From Amblyomma americanum (taxonomy: Eukaryota > Arthropoda > Arachnida > Ixodida > Ixodidae), in contig NC_135498.1 of the NCBI RefSeq assembly GCF_052857255.1, positions 113,037,723 through 113,101,722 of the forward strand: DNA of 64,000 nucleotides, in the 5' to 3' direction. The number at the start of each line of letters is the position of its first letter. Position 1 is the first letter of the stretch. Position numbers and translations under genes: made by a program. The notes beneath the pieces are model-generated. The model saw nothing but the letters and a program-made list of their open reading frames with translations. It made no database searches and had not been told where the DNA came from. Below are positions 53,640 to 63,993 of the stretch, piece after piece.

Positions 53640-55515
53640 AGAAAGGAGTTATAGTATGTAGGCCAATAGATTTGAAGACGCAAGGACACGGGCCCTGTTA
53701 ACTAGGAGATCGAAGACGGGACAATGGCTTAATGTGCATAATAGTATACAGTGCCTGCAATGTTTCAATGCCGTACTGAGTGAGAGCCGGAAAAAAGAAT
53801 TTAGAATGGGAGTCGTTGCGTTTCTTGAAAGAAATTTTGCACAGCAGAGCGCACACTCCTGTCGCTTCGTCCAAGCATAGAAGCGCCAATGGAAAGAATA
53901 ATCGCAAAGGACACAGGCAAACACAGTTGATGAAACGGAATTTGCAAAAGACGCTTCCTCAAATGAGAGAAGCGGTGGCAGAAAAGGAGGGAGTGACCTA
54001 TTGTCTCAGGTTCGGCACAAAAAGGGCACAATGGGGAAACCGCCAGGCCAGATATGTGACGGTAGAAATTTAGAAGGGGTACCCGGCAACGCAAACACGA
54101 GAAAAAGACCTCTAGTCTGCGCGAGCGCCAGTCTTTGCTACTCCAAGGATGCAATAGATGCTGATATTCAGGAAATAATGTGAAAGCCGAGGCAGCAAAT
54201 TCCTGAAATATTGTGTAGCTGCGAAACCTCACCGCAGCTGTATATGCACAGGTTTGCAGGAGAGCAATAATTGGACCGCAGAGGGATGCCCTTGCTAAGG
54301 AATATGCAACCTCACTTAAGTGAAAGCCTATGTGCCCCGGTACCCAAAGCAACCTTACCGAAATCAGGTGGAGCGGGATCAGGAAATTAGAGAGGCGTAA
54401 TGCCCGAGACTCAGTGGGAGAGGATAGTGAAGAACAAATGGACAGATAGTCCGTCATAACCACGACGTGGGAAACGGTAGTTTCTAATTTTCATAAGGCT
54501 ACGATTACTGCTAATAATTCAACCAGATAAACTGGCGTGAAGTAAGGAAGACGGAGAGAAAAAGATCAACCCAGTGCAGGTGAAAAAATTCCCACACCGG
54601 CCTTTTCGTGATCCTGCAGTACATAGGTAGCAGTAAGAATATAAGAGGGAAAGAACCTTAGGTGGTCTTGCAACAAACTCTGAAGAGGAAAGAGCTGCAG
54701 CTTTAAATTCGATGGGAAAATGTCATCGAATTCAATCTGGACAGAAGATGAGCTGTTATACATTTGTCGGACATTTGTGAAATGAACGTGTAAGGGATCA
54801 AGGAGAGACTGTACGAAACATAACTGCGGAGTATGCAAACGAGACCAGGCGGCACTGAAAAAGACTGCAGGTTGACTAAGAAATATCATACTATAGGTGT
54901 GAAGAGGCAAGTCGCACAATTTTAAACATGTTTGAACTGTTAAAAGGCGAAACCTAGTTGATAAAGATGGGATTCGCGTCTCAAGGTGCAGAACCACATT
55001 GGCGACATATTTTGGAAGCCCCAGACAGAGGCGCAACGCCTCACGCTGCAAAAGCAAAAGAGGGCGAAGCTTATACGCTGGAGCTCCTGAGAATAAAACA
55101 CAGCCGAACTCTGAAATTGGGCGGACGTACATTTTATAAATCATCGGAAGTGTATGCCTCCTCATGCCTGACCGAGCACTGCAAAGCCTGCGCAGGATGC
55201 CAATGGCCTGAACTCCTTTTGCAGAAACTTGCTCAATGTGTGGCCGCCAGGATAGAGTAGTGTCGTATATCACTCCGAGGTACATCACCGTCTGAACTTG
55301 AGGAATTATGTTATTTCTATAGACCAGGCAGATATTTACAGGAACAGATACCAGAAATACTAACAGTGCGCATTTCTTCACATTGAGGGACAGATGAATT
55401 TTTCCTAACCAGCTGTCAAGAGCATTGAAGTAGGTTTGCAAGGTTTGATAAAGAGTGTGAATATCCCCTGCTGATGCAAAAAAATGAAATATTGTCGGCG
55501 TACACATATTTTTTT
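53640..55515 (-). pseudogene. RNase H-bearing LINE, RT palm to 3' end
   Basis: The minus strand starts at the RT palm, where a one-base insertion and a YADN-type change alter the catalytic site, then FASAGDIHTLYQTLQTYFNA. It proceeds through SLNVKKCALLVFLVSV and YLGVIYDTTLSWRPHIEQVS to YKLRPLLLLQREALRLCLGL and the inter-domain region. After a break, 54463-53801 gives the RNase H end VRLLWVPGHIGFHLSEVAYS and a cysteine-rich tail (PLCPFCAEPETIGHSLLFCH). The 5' half with the endonuclease is absent. It is the same family as the LINE at 56130-59171. Confidence 0.8.
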
Positions 55516-55584
55516 ACATTTTGAACGCATGGAATTTAGATTTTCGTTTCTTCCCCTCTTTCTTAGCTTCTGTCTTCTACTTAC

Positions 55585-55750
55585 CGCCATGCATAGTGGC
55601 TTTGACGTTCGCCTGCTGATCCCAAGGCCGCGGATCCGATCCCGAAGGCAAAGATCACAATTCGTTGGGCGAACGGCAGAGAAGCACGTTTACTCACGAG
55701 GCAGCACAGCTGAACAACCACAGGTTGTTGAAATTAATCTGGAACCTTTA
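55585..55750 (+). repeat. Degraded tRNA-derived SINE
   Basis: TGACGTTCGCCTGCTGATCC and GATCCGATCCCGAAGG retain traces of the tRNA-like head. ACCACAGGTTGTTGAAATTA and TCTGGAACC are body remnants. Confidence 0.4.
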
Positions 55751-56129
55751 ACTTGCTTCCTTCTTCTCTCCTTTCTCTTGCCATCCGTGTTATTGTTCTT
55801 TTCCTCTTTTCTCATCCTCTTCTTTTCTTAGTTTACATTCCTTTTCGTTCTTCTGTCTCTTGGCTTAGATATACCTTCTTCTTTGTGCCTTGCATTTTCT
55901 TCTTTTTTTACCTCAGTAAACATGGCACATAACAACGCGGGGAGTTTGGCCAAGGTGTAGTGGCATAAGCAAAAAAATTTCCATAGCAGATTAGGACAAA
56001 ATTTTAGCACCAAGCGTGAATTTTGAAAAACGTATCAAAGAAAACGGCAGAAGAGTAGGTAAAGTTAAATAACAGGCAGAATTATGGTGAAAAAAGAAGA
56101 GCACAAAGAATTTTAAAAGAAGTGGAAAA

Positions 56130-56738
56130 TCAACCTACTACTGACAATATGTAATCATGAAGAATCCCACAAATTGAACCCAATGCAAACCCTTTGGCGC
56201 TCGCACCAAACGATAATAACACTGGCAGAGATAACAGGAGTCCTAACCTGGAGAGAGGGACGTCCAGGTAAATCTTTCTCTCAAGTGCGAACTTAGGACA
56301 GTAGAGGAGAAAACGGTCTGCATATTCACTCTCCCCGCATGCGTCACCTAGGTTTCTCGGTGTCAACCCACAACTTCATAGATATAAATTCAAACTGGGA
56401 ATCCTGCGCCGCAGCCACGTCATTGTTACCTCACACAGCCTGGTTTTACTCGAACGGACGTTCCAATTATATGCTAAGTGCACATAATCAGTGGTATTTA
56501 GTAAGGAATCATGTAACCTGGCTGATACGTGTTGGAACCGCTGAAACCTGGAAATCGCCAGCAGGCGTACATTCGGGACGGGATGTGTCACTGAGCCGTC
56601 AAGAGCCGACCTTGCTAAGCAATCAGCCACCTCATTTGAATGAATACCTGCATGGCCAGGGACCCAGACAAAACGGACCTCCTTCAAAGTGCAGGTGACA
56701 AAAATTCGAAGAAAACGGCTCAAAAAATTAAACAAAAA
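56130..56738 (-). pseudogene. RNase H-bearing LINE, 3' segment (after insertions)
   Basis: Minus frames 56735-56376 and 56366-56130 give the RNase H end EVRFVWVPGHAGIHSNEVAD and the C-terminal tail (ESEYADRFLLYCPKF). They complete the LINE whose earlier parts lie at 57098-57675 and 58669-59171. A LINE end and a PLE palindrome separate these parts. Confidence 0.75.
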
Positions 56739-57090
56739 TTTTGAGCCGTTTTCTGCGATTTTTTGTCTTCACAAAGTTCACAAAGTTCACAAACAGTGCA
56801 GTCTCTACCCCGGAACATACCCGACAAATATATGCAAGGTCTGCCACTCTGCTACAGCAACTTTACCCCACATGCTCTGCGACTGTAGCAAAAACCCTGA
56901 CAGTGCTAAGTCCGGAACCCTCCCGCCGCAGTGGGTCGCTGCCTTGTGCAGCCGCAGCCTCGGCGACCAACTCTGGGCCGTCCTGCAGGCCCGCGAGGCG
57001 ACGGCGAGGCAACACCTCGACTTCCCCACGTGGGAGACCTAAGGCCCTGTCGGCGAAAGCTCTGCAGGACCTAATAAAGTTGTTTCCAAC
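56739..57090 (+). mobile_element. 5'-truncated I-type LINE 3' end, inserted in minus-strand LINE
   Basis: Plus-strand C-terminus ICKVCHSATATLPHMLCDCS then PPQWVAALCSRSLGDQLWAV and LQAREATARQHLDFPTWET with a stop, the usual I-type LINE ORF2 ending. An untranslated end with CTAATAAAGTTGTTTCC closes it. The first 29 or so nt (56739-56767) are an inverted copy of the target at 56697-56725. Confidence 0.75.
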
Positions 57091-57097
57091 GAACCAA

Positions 57098-57675
57098 CTA
57101 AAACTGACTATCAATGGGCGAGGATAATAACGTGAGAAACTTGACATGAATTTCGCGCAGCGTCATTCCAAAATCCAAAAATTCCGCAAATATAGGAATA
57201 TAATCTCTGATGCGGACAGAATAGCTCAATGCTAAATCGTGTGAAAACATGCCAACTGCAGCTTTTTGGCAATTGACGGAGGCGTCGGTAGAAAGCACCG
57301 TATGATGGGGTCATTCCTCTGTGTGATCAGAGAGAAGACCGTTTAACATGTTTGGGGGCATGTGTTTCGCATGAGATGGGAAGATACGGTGAAAATGGTA
57401 TTCCACTGCTTCCGGCGTGTCATAAACCCACTGCAAATAACTGAGATCAACACCAATCGGTGTTAAAAGGCTCTGTGCAAACATAATTTGTGGCATTTGA
57501 TGCCGTGGCCAATGATGAGGAAAGAATAAGGCCGGCTGAGACACAAAAATAGGAGTGCTGACATTAGTTACAGGGTCCATCGACCTGAGGAAGGTTCGCA
57601 CCGTGAGTATTTGAAAGCGGGAATTTAGATCAGAGATACGGGCTTTCAGATAAAGCAGGGTGTTTGAAACTGATT
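57098..57675 (-). pseudogene. RNase H-bearing LINE, middle segment
   Basis: The minus frame just below the PLE palindrome reads SVSNTLLYLKARISDLNSRF, then PIFVSQPALFFPHHWPRHQM and HFHRIFPSHAKHMPPNMLNG, matching 54566-55507. The RNase H start follows as LSTDASVNCQKAAVGMFSHD (57298-57098). Frames change between the pieces. Confidence 0.75.
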
Positions 57676-57872
57676 TTGGGATACCATGGAAAGTGAGAGT
57701 AGCGCAAAACGGGACAAAGGGACAGAGAAAGACAGACACAACACAGGCGCTAACTTCCGACTGAAAGAAACCAGGGCGGCCAAGACGAACGTAATCCGTG
57801 AGGGGAAACAGGCGCATGCGCCCAGAAAGATAATGAAAAACAGGTGAATGAGGATCTACGGATGTGCACGAT

Positions 57873-58149
57873 TCAGCGTTTCTTTAAGAAGGCCAGCTCT
57901 CTTTTGGACAGGGAGATAGACGGCTTGCTTACACATTTATCGTCCAAGGCAGCGATACGAGCTGCTTCAATAATCTCTCGCGTTAACTGATCCCGGTGTC
58001 TGGCAACGATCGAGCACTTGTCCAGAAATGGCACACAACCACACTCCTTGCAGTGTAAAGCCAGATTACTGCCAGTAAAAGTTCTCAAGTTATTTTTGTG
58101 TTCGCGAAGTCTCTCATTCAAGCACCGACCTGACTGACCAACATACCGC
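57873..58149 (-). pseudogene. PLE GIY-YIG fragment, minus arm
   Basis: Encodes the second half of a GIY-YIG domain: NERLREHKNNLRTFTGSNLA, CKECGCVPFLDKCSIVARHR, QLTREIIEAARIAALDDKCV and a C-terminal KRELAFLKKR. The first part of the domain is missing because of extreme 5' truncation at the spacer. The family is near that at 8940-10185 but clearly distinct. Confidence 0.85.
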
Positions 58150-58158
58150 TTACCGCTT

Positions 58159-58435
58159 GCGGTATGTTGGTCAGTCAGGTCGGTGCTTGAATGAGAGACT
58201 TCGCGAACACAAAAATAACTTGAGAACTTTTACTGGCAGTAATCTGGCTTTACACTGCAAGGAGTGTGGTTGTGTGCCATTTCTGGACAAGTGCTCGATC
58301 GTTGCCAGACACCGGGATCAGTTAACGCGAGAGATTATTGAAGCAGCTCGTATCGCTGCCTTGGACGATAAATGTGTAAGCAAGCCGTCTATCTCCCTGT
58401 CCAAAAGAGAGCTGGCCTTCTTAAAGAAACGCTGA
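58159..58435 (+). pseudogene. PLE GIY-YIG fragment, plus arm
   Basis: RYVGQSGRCLNERLREHKNN starts within the YIG motif region and then runs identically to the minus arm up to the stop. The conserved C-x4-C cluster (CKECGCVPFLDKC) is intact. It is non-autonomous. Confidence 0.85.
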
Positions 58436-58668
58436 ATCGTGCACATCCGTAGATCCTCATTCACCTGTTTTTCATTATCTTTCTGGGCGCATGCGCCTGT
58501 TTCCCCTCACGGATTACGTTCGTCTTGGCGGCCCTGGTTTCTTTCAGTCGGAAGTTAGCGCCTGTGTTGTGTCTGTCTTTCTCTGTCCCTTTGTCCCGTT
58601 TTGCGCTACTCTCACTTTCCATGGATCACCGTTACCGACTCGCCCAAGTTTCTACCCTTGGGATACCA

Positions 58669-59171
58669 AGGCGGAGACGTAGAGCGCCCCTTTCCAGTAA
58701 GATTAAGGGTTTAACCTTGTAGTTTGCGCGACAAGAGAACAGAATGCAACCACATTCAAGTATAGGTCTTACTAAGGTTTTGTATAGTAACAAGAATGTG
58801 TCAAGGTGCATTAAAAACTTTTTATTCGCCATTCTTGTCAGCCAGCCTAGAGCGCGTTCTCCTTTACACACATTGTTCTTTTTATGAAGGCTCCAATCTA
58901 ATGATGGGTGATAAGTAACACCTAGATATTTTACGGATTCCACTTGCCGAATCTAGTTGGAGGGATGGACTAATGAAATGTGCTAAGGCGTGTCTGGAGG
59001 AAATACCAAAATGCCGCATTTGTCTACATTAAGGGATAAATTATTTCCCTGCAACCATACTCCAAGAGTATCCAAATATCCCTGCAGATTCTGGTAAAGG
59101 GAATGAATATCCCTGGCTGAGACGAAAAAAGCTATGTCATCTGTGATGACCCCCATAATGCGCAGGTCCAC
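58669..59171 (-). pseudogene. RNase H-bearing LINE, RT segment before the PLE insertion
   Basis: The minus frame 59171-58983 shows a degenerate palm motif, VITDDIAFFVSARDIHSLYQ (YADD changed to TDD with frame drift). It continues with SLNVDKCGILVFPPD, then YLGVTYHPSLDWSLHKKNNV and YKVKPLILLERGALRLRLGI up to the PLE insertion. Its 5' side is cut by the gypsy LTR. Confidence 0.75.
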
Positions 59172-60485
59172 ACGGGACGGAGAGGCAAAGAGACACCGTA
59201 TGGCTCAGTTTAAACAAACAGGTATATTCAATAATTACACATGATTAAGGTTATACATCAGAGGCTGGGGCGTCCGAGCTTACGTGCCGACGACTTCATG
59301 GGGGCGATGGAGTGGCTCCGGAGTTGGGCTCGAGCGGTTGCTGGCAGAAGCTGTACGCCGTCGGGCTTCGGCGCTGAAGGCCCTCTTCGCTAACGATGTC
59401 GTCCTGAGCGTGTATGCAGTAGAATTTCAATAGTCGTCCGTTTCTTCAAGGATGGTTCACAAACCCTTCCTCTAGTGTCGTTCGGCTTGGAAGATGAACA
59501 GGAGGCGAGCTTGTAGATGATGACAGCAGAGCATAATTTTACAACAGAACAAACTTTGCACTACTTTACTCATCGACCGGGCAGGTTAGTGCCTAAGTAG
59601 CATCACATTACATGCTAAGCATGGAGCCCCAGCTCAGACTGGACTGCATCCGTTTACATGTGCTTTTTAATCACTTGATTAACAAAGGACTAAGGGCGGT
59701 CATTTCCAGTGGCCCGCCCAAAGCATCAATTCTCCAATCCAAAATAACATGCGAGATGGGGACCACCCCTTGGGTTGGGCTTAGCCTCGAACCCAGAGTC
59801 TGTTAAATATACAAACTAAATAAACAACAAAAACGCCACCACTCTCTCTCAAGTGAGAGTATACACAGGCTCTCTCTTCGGAGCTAATTCACTAGCGCCT
59901 GTCTTTCCACATTCTTGGCGAGTACTGCCTGTCCGCCATGACAGGTGTCCGTCGCGGCCCTTCTGGGAAGCTGTGGGTGCCTTCCCGGCGATAGCCCACG
60001 ACAAAGGGGGGGGAGGGAAAGAATGTCGTCTTCGCGGTAGCGCATAGCGTCGGCTGTGGTACGGCGCGCTCTGGCCCGCTGACAGCTCCCTTGTCCTGGA
60101 ATGTGCCCGGAAATTGGGGAGGATAAAGCCTGTTTCACCGCGGCGGCGGCGGCGGGTCCGGTTGTTCTGGTCGTCACTCAAAGAGCATGGCTGGGTAATT
60201 GATGATGCCGCTGTCACGGGTCTCCGTCTACGCCGCGCCGTCGAATGTGGATCCTCGTAGCACACACGGAATGTCACACTCGCTCACCCTCCAGAAGAAT
60301 GTTCTCCGAACATTTGAGTCCACGCAGCTCCCCTTGTCTTTCTGAATCGCCTCGCACAGTGCGTCCGACAAAACACTTTTCGCTGCACTCAACACCACTG
60401 CACAACACCATATGCCTCCGCTGTCAATACTGGCGTCTCCAGGGGCAGCACTGATCTTCTTTTACAGATAAACATGAAACTCAGC
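59160..60485 (-). mobile_element. Probable 3' LTR of the minus-strand gypsy element
   Basis: On the minus strand AGAAAGGAGAGGCTTGGG (60486-60503), a polypurine tract, is followed at 60485 by TGCTGAGTTTCATG, the expected LTR start. The end lies at or near 59160-59172 where LINE coding resumes. TTGAATATACCTG and CTCTTTGCCTCTCCGTCCCG mark the LTR 3' part. The length would be about 1.3 kb. The 5' LTR is outside the window, so I cannot prove the boundaries. No protein is encoded. Confidence 0.55.
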
Positions 60486-60771
60486 ACCCAAGCCTCTCCT
60501 TTCTAGTCCAAACTGGACGAAATAAATTTACCACAGTTACAAAGGAGCTCCCACTTCTAGCACGATCACGGCACAGACAAAAATATAGATAACGAAAGGA
60601 AGTAGGGCAGGTTCTGCATGCGCTCCGCATGCTCTCCTGTGAAGGTGTTACTTAATGACAGAAAGGTTTAACTACCAACTCCGATAACTTAACACATAAG
60701 CACATAGCAATGTTATGAGCTGCGGCATTACACAATTCTAACCAGTTCACAACTCCGCTCTGTTTACGCCA

Positions 60772-63700
60772 TTAGTCCGACTTAGCTTTCCGATTTCGCA
60801 GCGGATATCGGCCTTCATGAGTCATACTAAGTAAGTCTGTGCCCCTTTGTCTGCTTTGGGACTCGCGAGGGCTCGTGGCAGGAGCCTCTCCTGGCGTTAT
60901 CTGCGCGGCAACCTCGCGCGCTTCTTCTTCTAGCAATGCATGAAGTAAATCCGGTGGCATTCCGGCCGTCACCTCGGGCGCCTGCCGAACAAATGCAGGA
61001 GAGGGCGTTTCTTGCGAACTATCTGCGCGCTCCGCTTCACTTCTGTCCCCATCAAAATCCGCGCTTTCCCTTTCCTCATTTCGTGAATACTGAACCGGTG
61101 CCGACTTGAGGCGATTTGCGTGTATCCTTATCAAACGCCGGTTCACGTCTTGGACTCTGAAGTTTACCGGAGAAAGCTTCTCGACAACCTCGCACGGTCC
61201 TCTCCACTTCGTCTGGAACTTACGAGCTAGCCCAATCTGCCTTTGGCAGTTTTCAATGTACACGCTGTCCCCCACATCAAACGGCGCGTCTCTAACACTG
61301 CGATCGTGCACCTCCTTCCTGCGCTTCGCCGCTTTCTTTAAGGACTCCTTTGCGATGTCCCTCGCCACTTGCAAGCGCGATTCTAGCTCAACCTTATAGT
61401 CGTCCAGTGAAGCGTATGGGACACGACGGGGGCCCTCTGGCACTTCACTAGGCTGGTCCGGGTCTGGGCCGTAGAGAAGAAAGAATGGCGATTCGCCCGT
61501 GCTCTCGTGTGCTGCGGAATTGTAGGCAAACATTGCATACGGGAGCCACAAGTCCCAGTCCCGCTGGTCGCGCGAAACAAAATGCGACAGGAACCCGGCC
61601 ACGGTTTGGTTCAGTCGCTCCGCCGCGCCGTTGCAAGCCGGATGGTACGGTGTCGTCTGCTTCTTAGCGATCTTAAGCAGCTCGCAAACTCTCCTCATTA
61701 GCTGCGACACGAAGTTCGTTCCCCGATCTGTCAAGAGTTGCCTCGGGGGTCCATGTCGGAGCACGATCTGTTCGACAAATGCTCTTGCAACCGTGTCTGC
61801 CTTCTGATCTGGGAGTGCTACCGCTTCCGCGTATTTTGAAAGGTGGTCGACAAATACTAAAATGTACTTGTTTCCGGAAGTGGTCGTGGGCAATGGGCCT
61901 ATTATGTCCATACCTGTCCGCTCGAAGGGAGCCGAAACCTCAGGGAACGGCTGAATTGGAGCTGGTGTTCGTCCCTTGGGTGTTTTTCTTTCGAGACAGG
62001 AATGACACTTCGCACAGTAGTCTCTAACATCCTGTCGCATGCCACTCCAAAAGTACAAGACGCCAAAATGACCGGCGCATGGCGCATCGTGAAACGCGCG
62101 AAGAACCCTTTCTGTCCACGACCGAGGTATGACGACTCTCTCCCAAGCGGTTTTCTCTGGTCTCCCTTTCCTGGTTGGCCTCGTGCGCCGACACAGGGTA
62201 CCGTCTTTGCCAATGAAATAACCTAGCTGTTCGGGGTGAGACGGTGCGCCCTCTAAGCTTTCGATTATTCGCTTCAGGTCAGGATCTTTGCACTGCTCTG
62301 TGCGTAATTCGGCGGGGTCGACTACGGGGACAAACTCATCTATAGCTGCCACGGCAGCTGTGCGGCTGAGTGCATCAGCATTCAGATGTGTCTTTCCTGA
62401 CTTGTGCTCAACTTCAAAGCAGTATTCCTGCAGGTGTAGATTCCATCTAGCGAGTCGCGAGCTAGGGTCCCTGACACTCATCACCCATTTCAGAGGATGG
62501 CAGTCTGTGACTAGCTTGAATTTGCGGCCGTAAAGGTAGCATCTGAAGTGCTTTACTGCCCAGACAACGGCGAGGCACTCCCTTTCCGTAGCTCCGTACT
62601 TTTGCTCTGTGGGGCTCAGCTGTCGGCTAGCAAAAGCAACGGGATGTTCTTTGCCCTCGATAACCTGAGATAGCACGGCACCAACTGCGAACTTTGACGC
62701 ATCTGTGGCCATAACGAAGGGCAAATTAAAATCCGGGTGGCGCAACAGCGGTGCACTCATTAGCTTCCTTTTCAGGGCCCCAAAAGCATTCTCCGCGTTT
62801 TCGTCCCAGCGAAAGGCGACATTTTTGGCTGTTAAGGCGGTGAGCGGCTTAGCGAGCTTGGCGAACTCCTCTATGTGCCTTCGGTAGTAACCGATCAGGC
62901 CGAGAAACTGCCGGACCTGGCGGACGCTAGTTGGGGATGGAAAATCCGAGACACACCTTAGTTTCTCAGGGTCCGGTCGCACGCCGTCAGCTGAAACAAC
63001 GTGCCCGAGGTATTTCACCTCGTTTTTGAGGAATTTGCACTTAGAGGGCTTCAGCTTGAGACCCGCTGCTCTTAGTCGCACCAAAACCTGCTCAATATTG
63101 CGCAAATGGTTATCAAAACTGTCACTGTATATGATAATGTCATCCATATACACGAAGCACAGCCTCCCCAGAAGACCTGCCAAGATAACATCAGCGGTTC
63201 TCTGCCAGACAGCAGGGCTGTTGGCCAGACCCATCGGCATTCTTTTCCATTCATAGTGCCCTGAGGGCGTGTTGAATGCCGTTTTCTCGGCATCTGCCGG
63301 ATCCATTGCTATCTGCCAGAATCCCGCCGCCATGTCCACTACCGTGAAGTACCTGGCAGAGCCCAGCTGAGAAAGCGTCTCCTGTATATTGGGGATGGGG
63401 TATGGATCGATGCGAGTTACGGCATTTAGTTTGCGGTAGTCCACTACCAATCGATACGAGCCATCTGGCTTTTCCACTAATAATGCTGGTGCTCCCCAGG
63501 GTGACTTTGAGTGTTCGACAATGCCGCGATCAATCAGGTCCTGCACCTGTCGCTCTATCTCCTCACGTTGGGAGTAAGGAATCCTGTACGCACGCTGGTA
63601 AACGGGCGATGAAGTGCCGGTTTCTATCCTGTGCTTTATAACGCCACAACAGCCCAAATCCAGGTTGGACGCGGCGAATACTTCCGAGTAGTCGTTCAGC

Positions 63701-63993
63701 AAACCAGCCAGAGCCTCCCTCTCCCTGGATTTTACGTGAGAAAGATCGAACGACAGCTTTGGAGCAGCCGAAGGACTAGCATGCTCTACAGTTGCGAGTA
63801 CCGTATCGGTGGGCTCACGTTTCTCTATCGCAGAGGTGAAGAAAGCCAATGTTTTGTTCTTGGGAAGGCTCAGTGGCTGCTGGCTACAGTTAACCACCCG
63901 TAGGGGCACTCTGTGGGCGTCATTAACTGTCACGAGGCACGCGGCTGCCTTCAGGCCATTGCTGAGAGAGTCGACCGGCTCAAGCACTCCCAC
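60772..63993 (-). CDS. Ty3/gypsy pol polyprotein (RT, RNase H, integrase), partial at window edge
   Basis: A continuous frame of more than 1,070 residues, open to the window edge, so protease and gag lie beyond. RT has SPWGAPALLVEKPDGSYRLV, MPMGLANSPAVWQ and the catalytic YMDD at residues about 282-285. RNase H is near 428-540 (FVMATDASKFAVGAVLSQVI, ATERECLAVVWAVKHFRCYL). Integrase has an H-H...C-C finger near 634-660 and a D-D-E core at about D695, D755 and E791 with 59 and 35 residues between, the normal spacing. A C-terminal domain and a YPLRNRKAKSD end follow. The finger lacks some ten residues between the second His and YFWSGMRQDV. No stop breaks it, so it is young. Confidence 0.93.
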   Translation of the reverse strand: MGVLEPVDSLSNGLKAAACLVTVNDAHRVPLRVVNCSQQPLSLPKNKTLAFFTSAIEKREPTDTVLATVEHASPSAAPKLSFDLSHVKSREREALAGLLNDYSEVFAASNLDLGCCGVIKHRIETGTSSPVYQRAYRIPYSQREEIERQVQDLIDRGIVEHSKSPWGAPALLVEKPDGSYRLVVDYRKLNAVTRIDPYPIPNIQETLSQLGSARYFTVVDMAAGFWQIAMDPADAEKTAFNTPSGHYEWKRMPMGLANSPAVWQRTADVILAGLLGRLCFVYMDDIIIYSDSFDNHLRNIEQVLVRLRAAGLKLKPSKCKFLKNEVKYLGHVVSADGVRPDPEKLRCVSDFPSPTSVRQVRQFLGLIGYYRRHIEEFAKLAKPLTALTAKNVAFRWDENAENAFGALKRKLMSAPLLRHPDFNLPFVMATDASKFAVGAVLSQVIEGKEHPVAFASRQLSPTEQKYGATERECLAVVWAVKHFRCYLYGRKFKLVTDCHPLKWVMSVRDPSSRLARWNLHLQEYCFEVEHKSGKTHLNADALSRTAAVAAIDEFVPVVDPAELRTEQCKDPDLKRIIESLEGAPSHPEQLGYFIGKDGTLCRRTRPTRKGRPEKTAWERVVIPRSWTERVLRAFHDAPCAGHFGVLYFWSGMRQDVRDYCAKCHSCLERKTPKGRTPAPIQPFPEVSAPFERTGMDIIGPLPTTTSGNKYILVFVDHLSKYAEAVALPDQKADTVARAFVEQIVLRHGPPRQLLTDRGTNFVSQLMRRVCELLKIAKKQTTPYHPACNGAAERLNQTVAGFLSHFVSRDQRDWDLWLPYAMFAYNSAAHESTGESPFFLLYGPDPDQPSEVPEGPRRVPYASLDDYKVELESRLQVARDIAKESLKKAAKRRKEVHDRSVRDAPFDVGDSVYIENCQRQIGLARKFQTKWRGPCEVVEKLSPVNFRVQDVNRRLIRIHANRLKSAPVQYSRNEERESADFDGDRSEAERADSSQETPSPAFVRQAPEVTAGMPPDLLHALLEEEAREVAAQITPGEAPATSPRESQSRQRGTDLLSMTHEGRYPLRNRKAKSD

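Larger units (their letters stand above)
57676..58668. mobile_element. Head-to-head inverted PLE insertion, 466-bp arms, 11-bp target duplications
   Basis: TTGGGATACCA occurs at 57676-57686 and 58658-58668. Arms 57684-58149 and 58159-58624 are inverted copies around a 9-nt spacer (TTACCGCTT, centre 58154). They match everywhere I compared, apart from single differences such as GGCCGCCC/GGCGGCCC near the outer third. The right side alone has the extension 58625-58657 (ATCACCGTTACCGACTCGCC onward). The LINE frame resumes exactly across it: LRLRLGIPR on one side, GIPKSVSNTLLYL on the other. Confidence 0.92.

Noticed and set aside
59849..60277. 142-residue Arg-rich minus frame inside the LTR
   Set aside because: It lies in the probable LTR, overlaps other open frames and has no family resemblance.
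61106..62533. Plus-strand frames across the gypsy pol
   Set aside because: They are shadows of the intact minus-strand RT and integrase.
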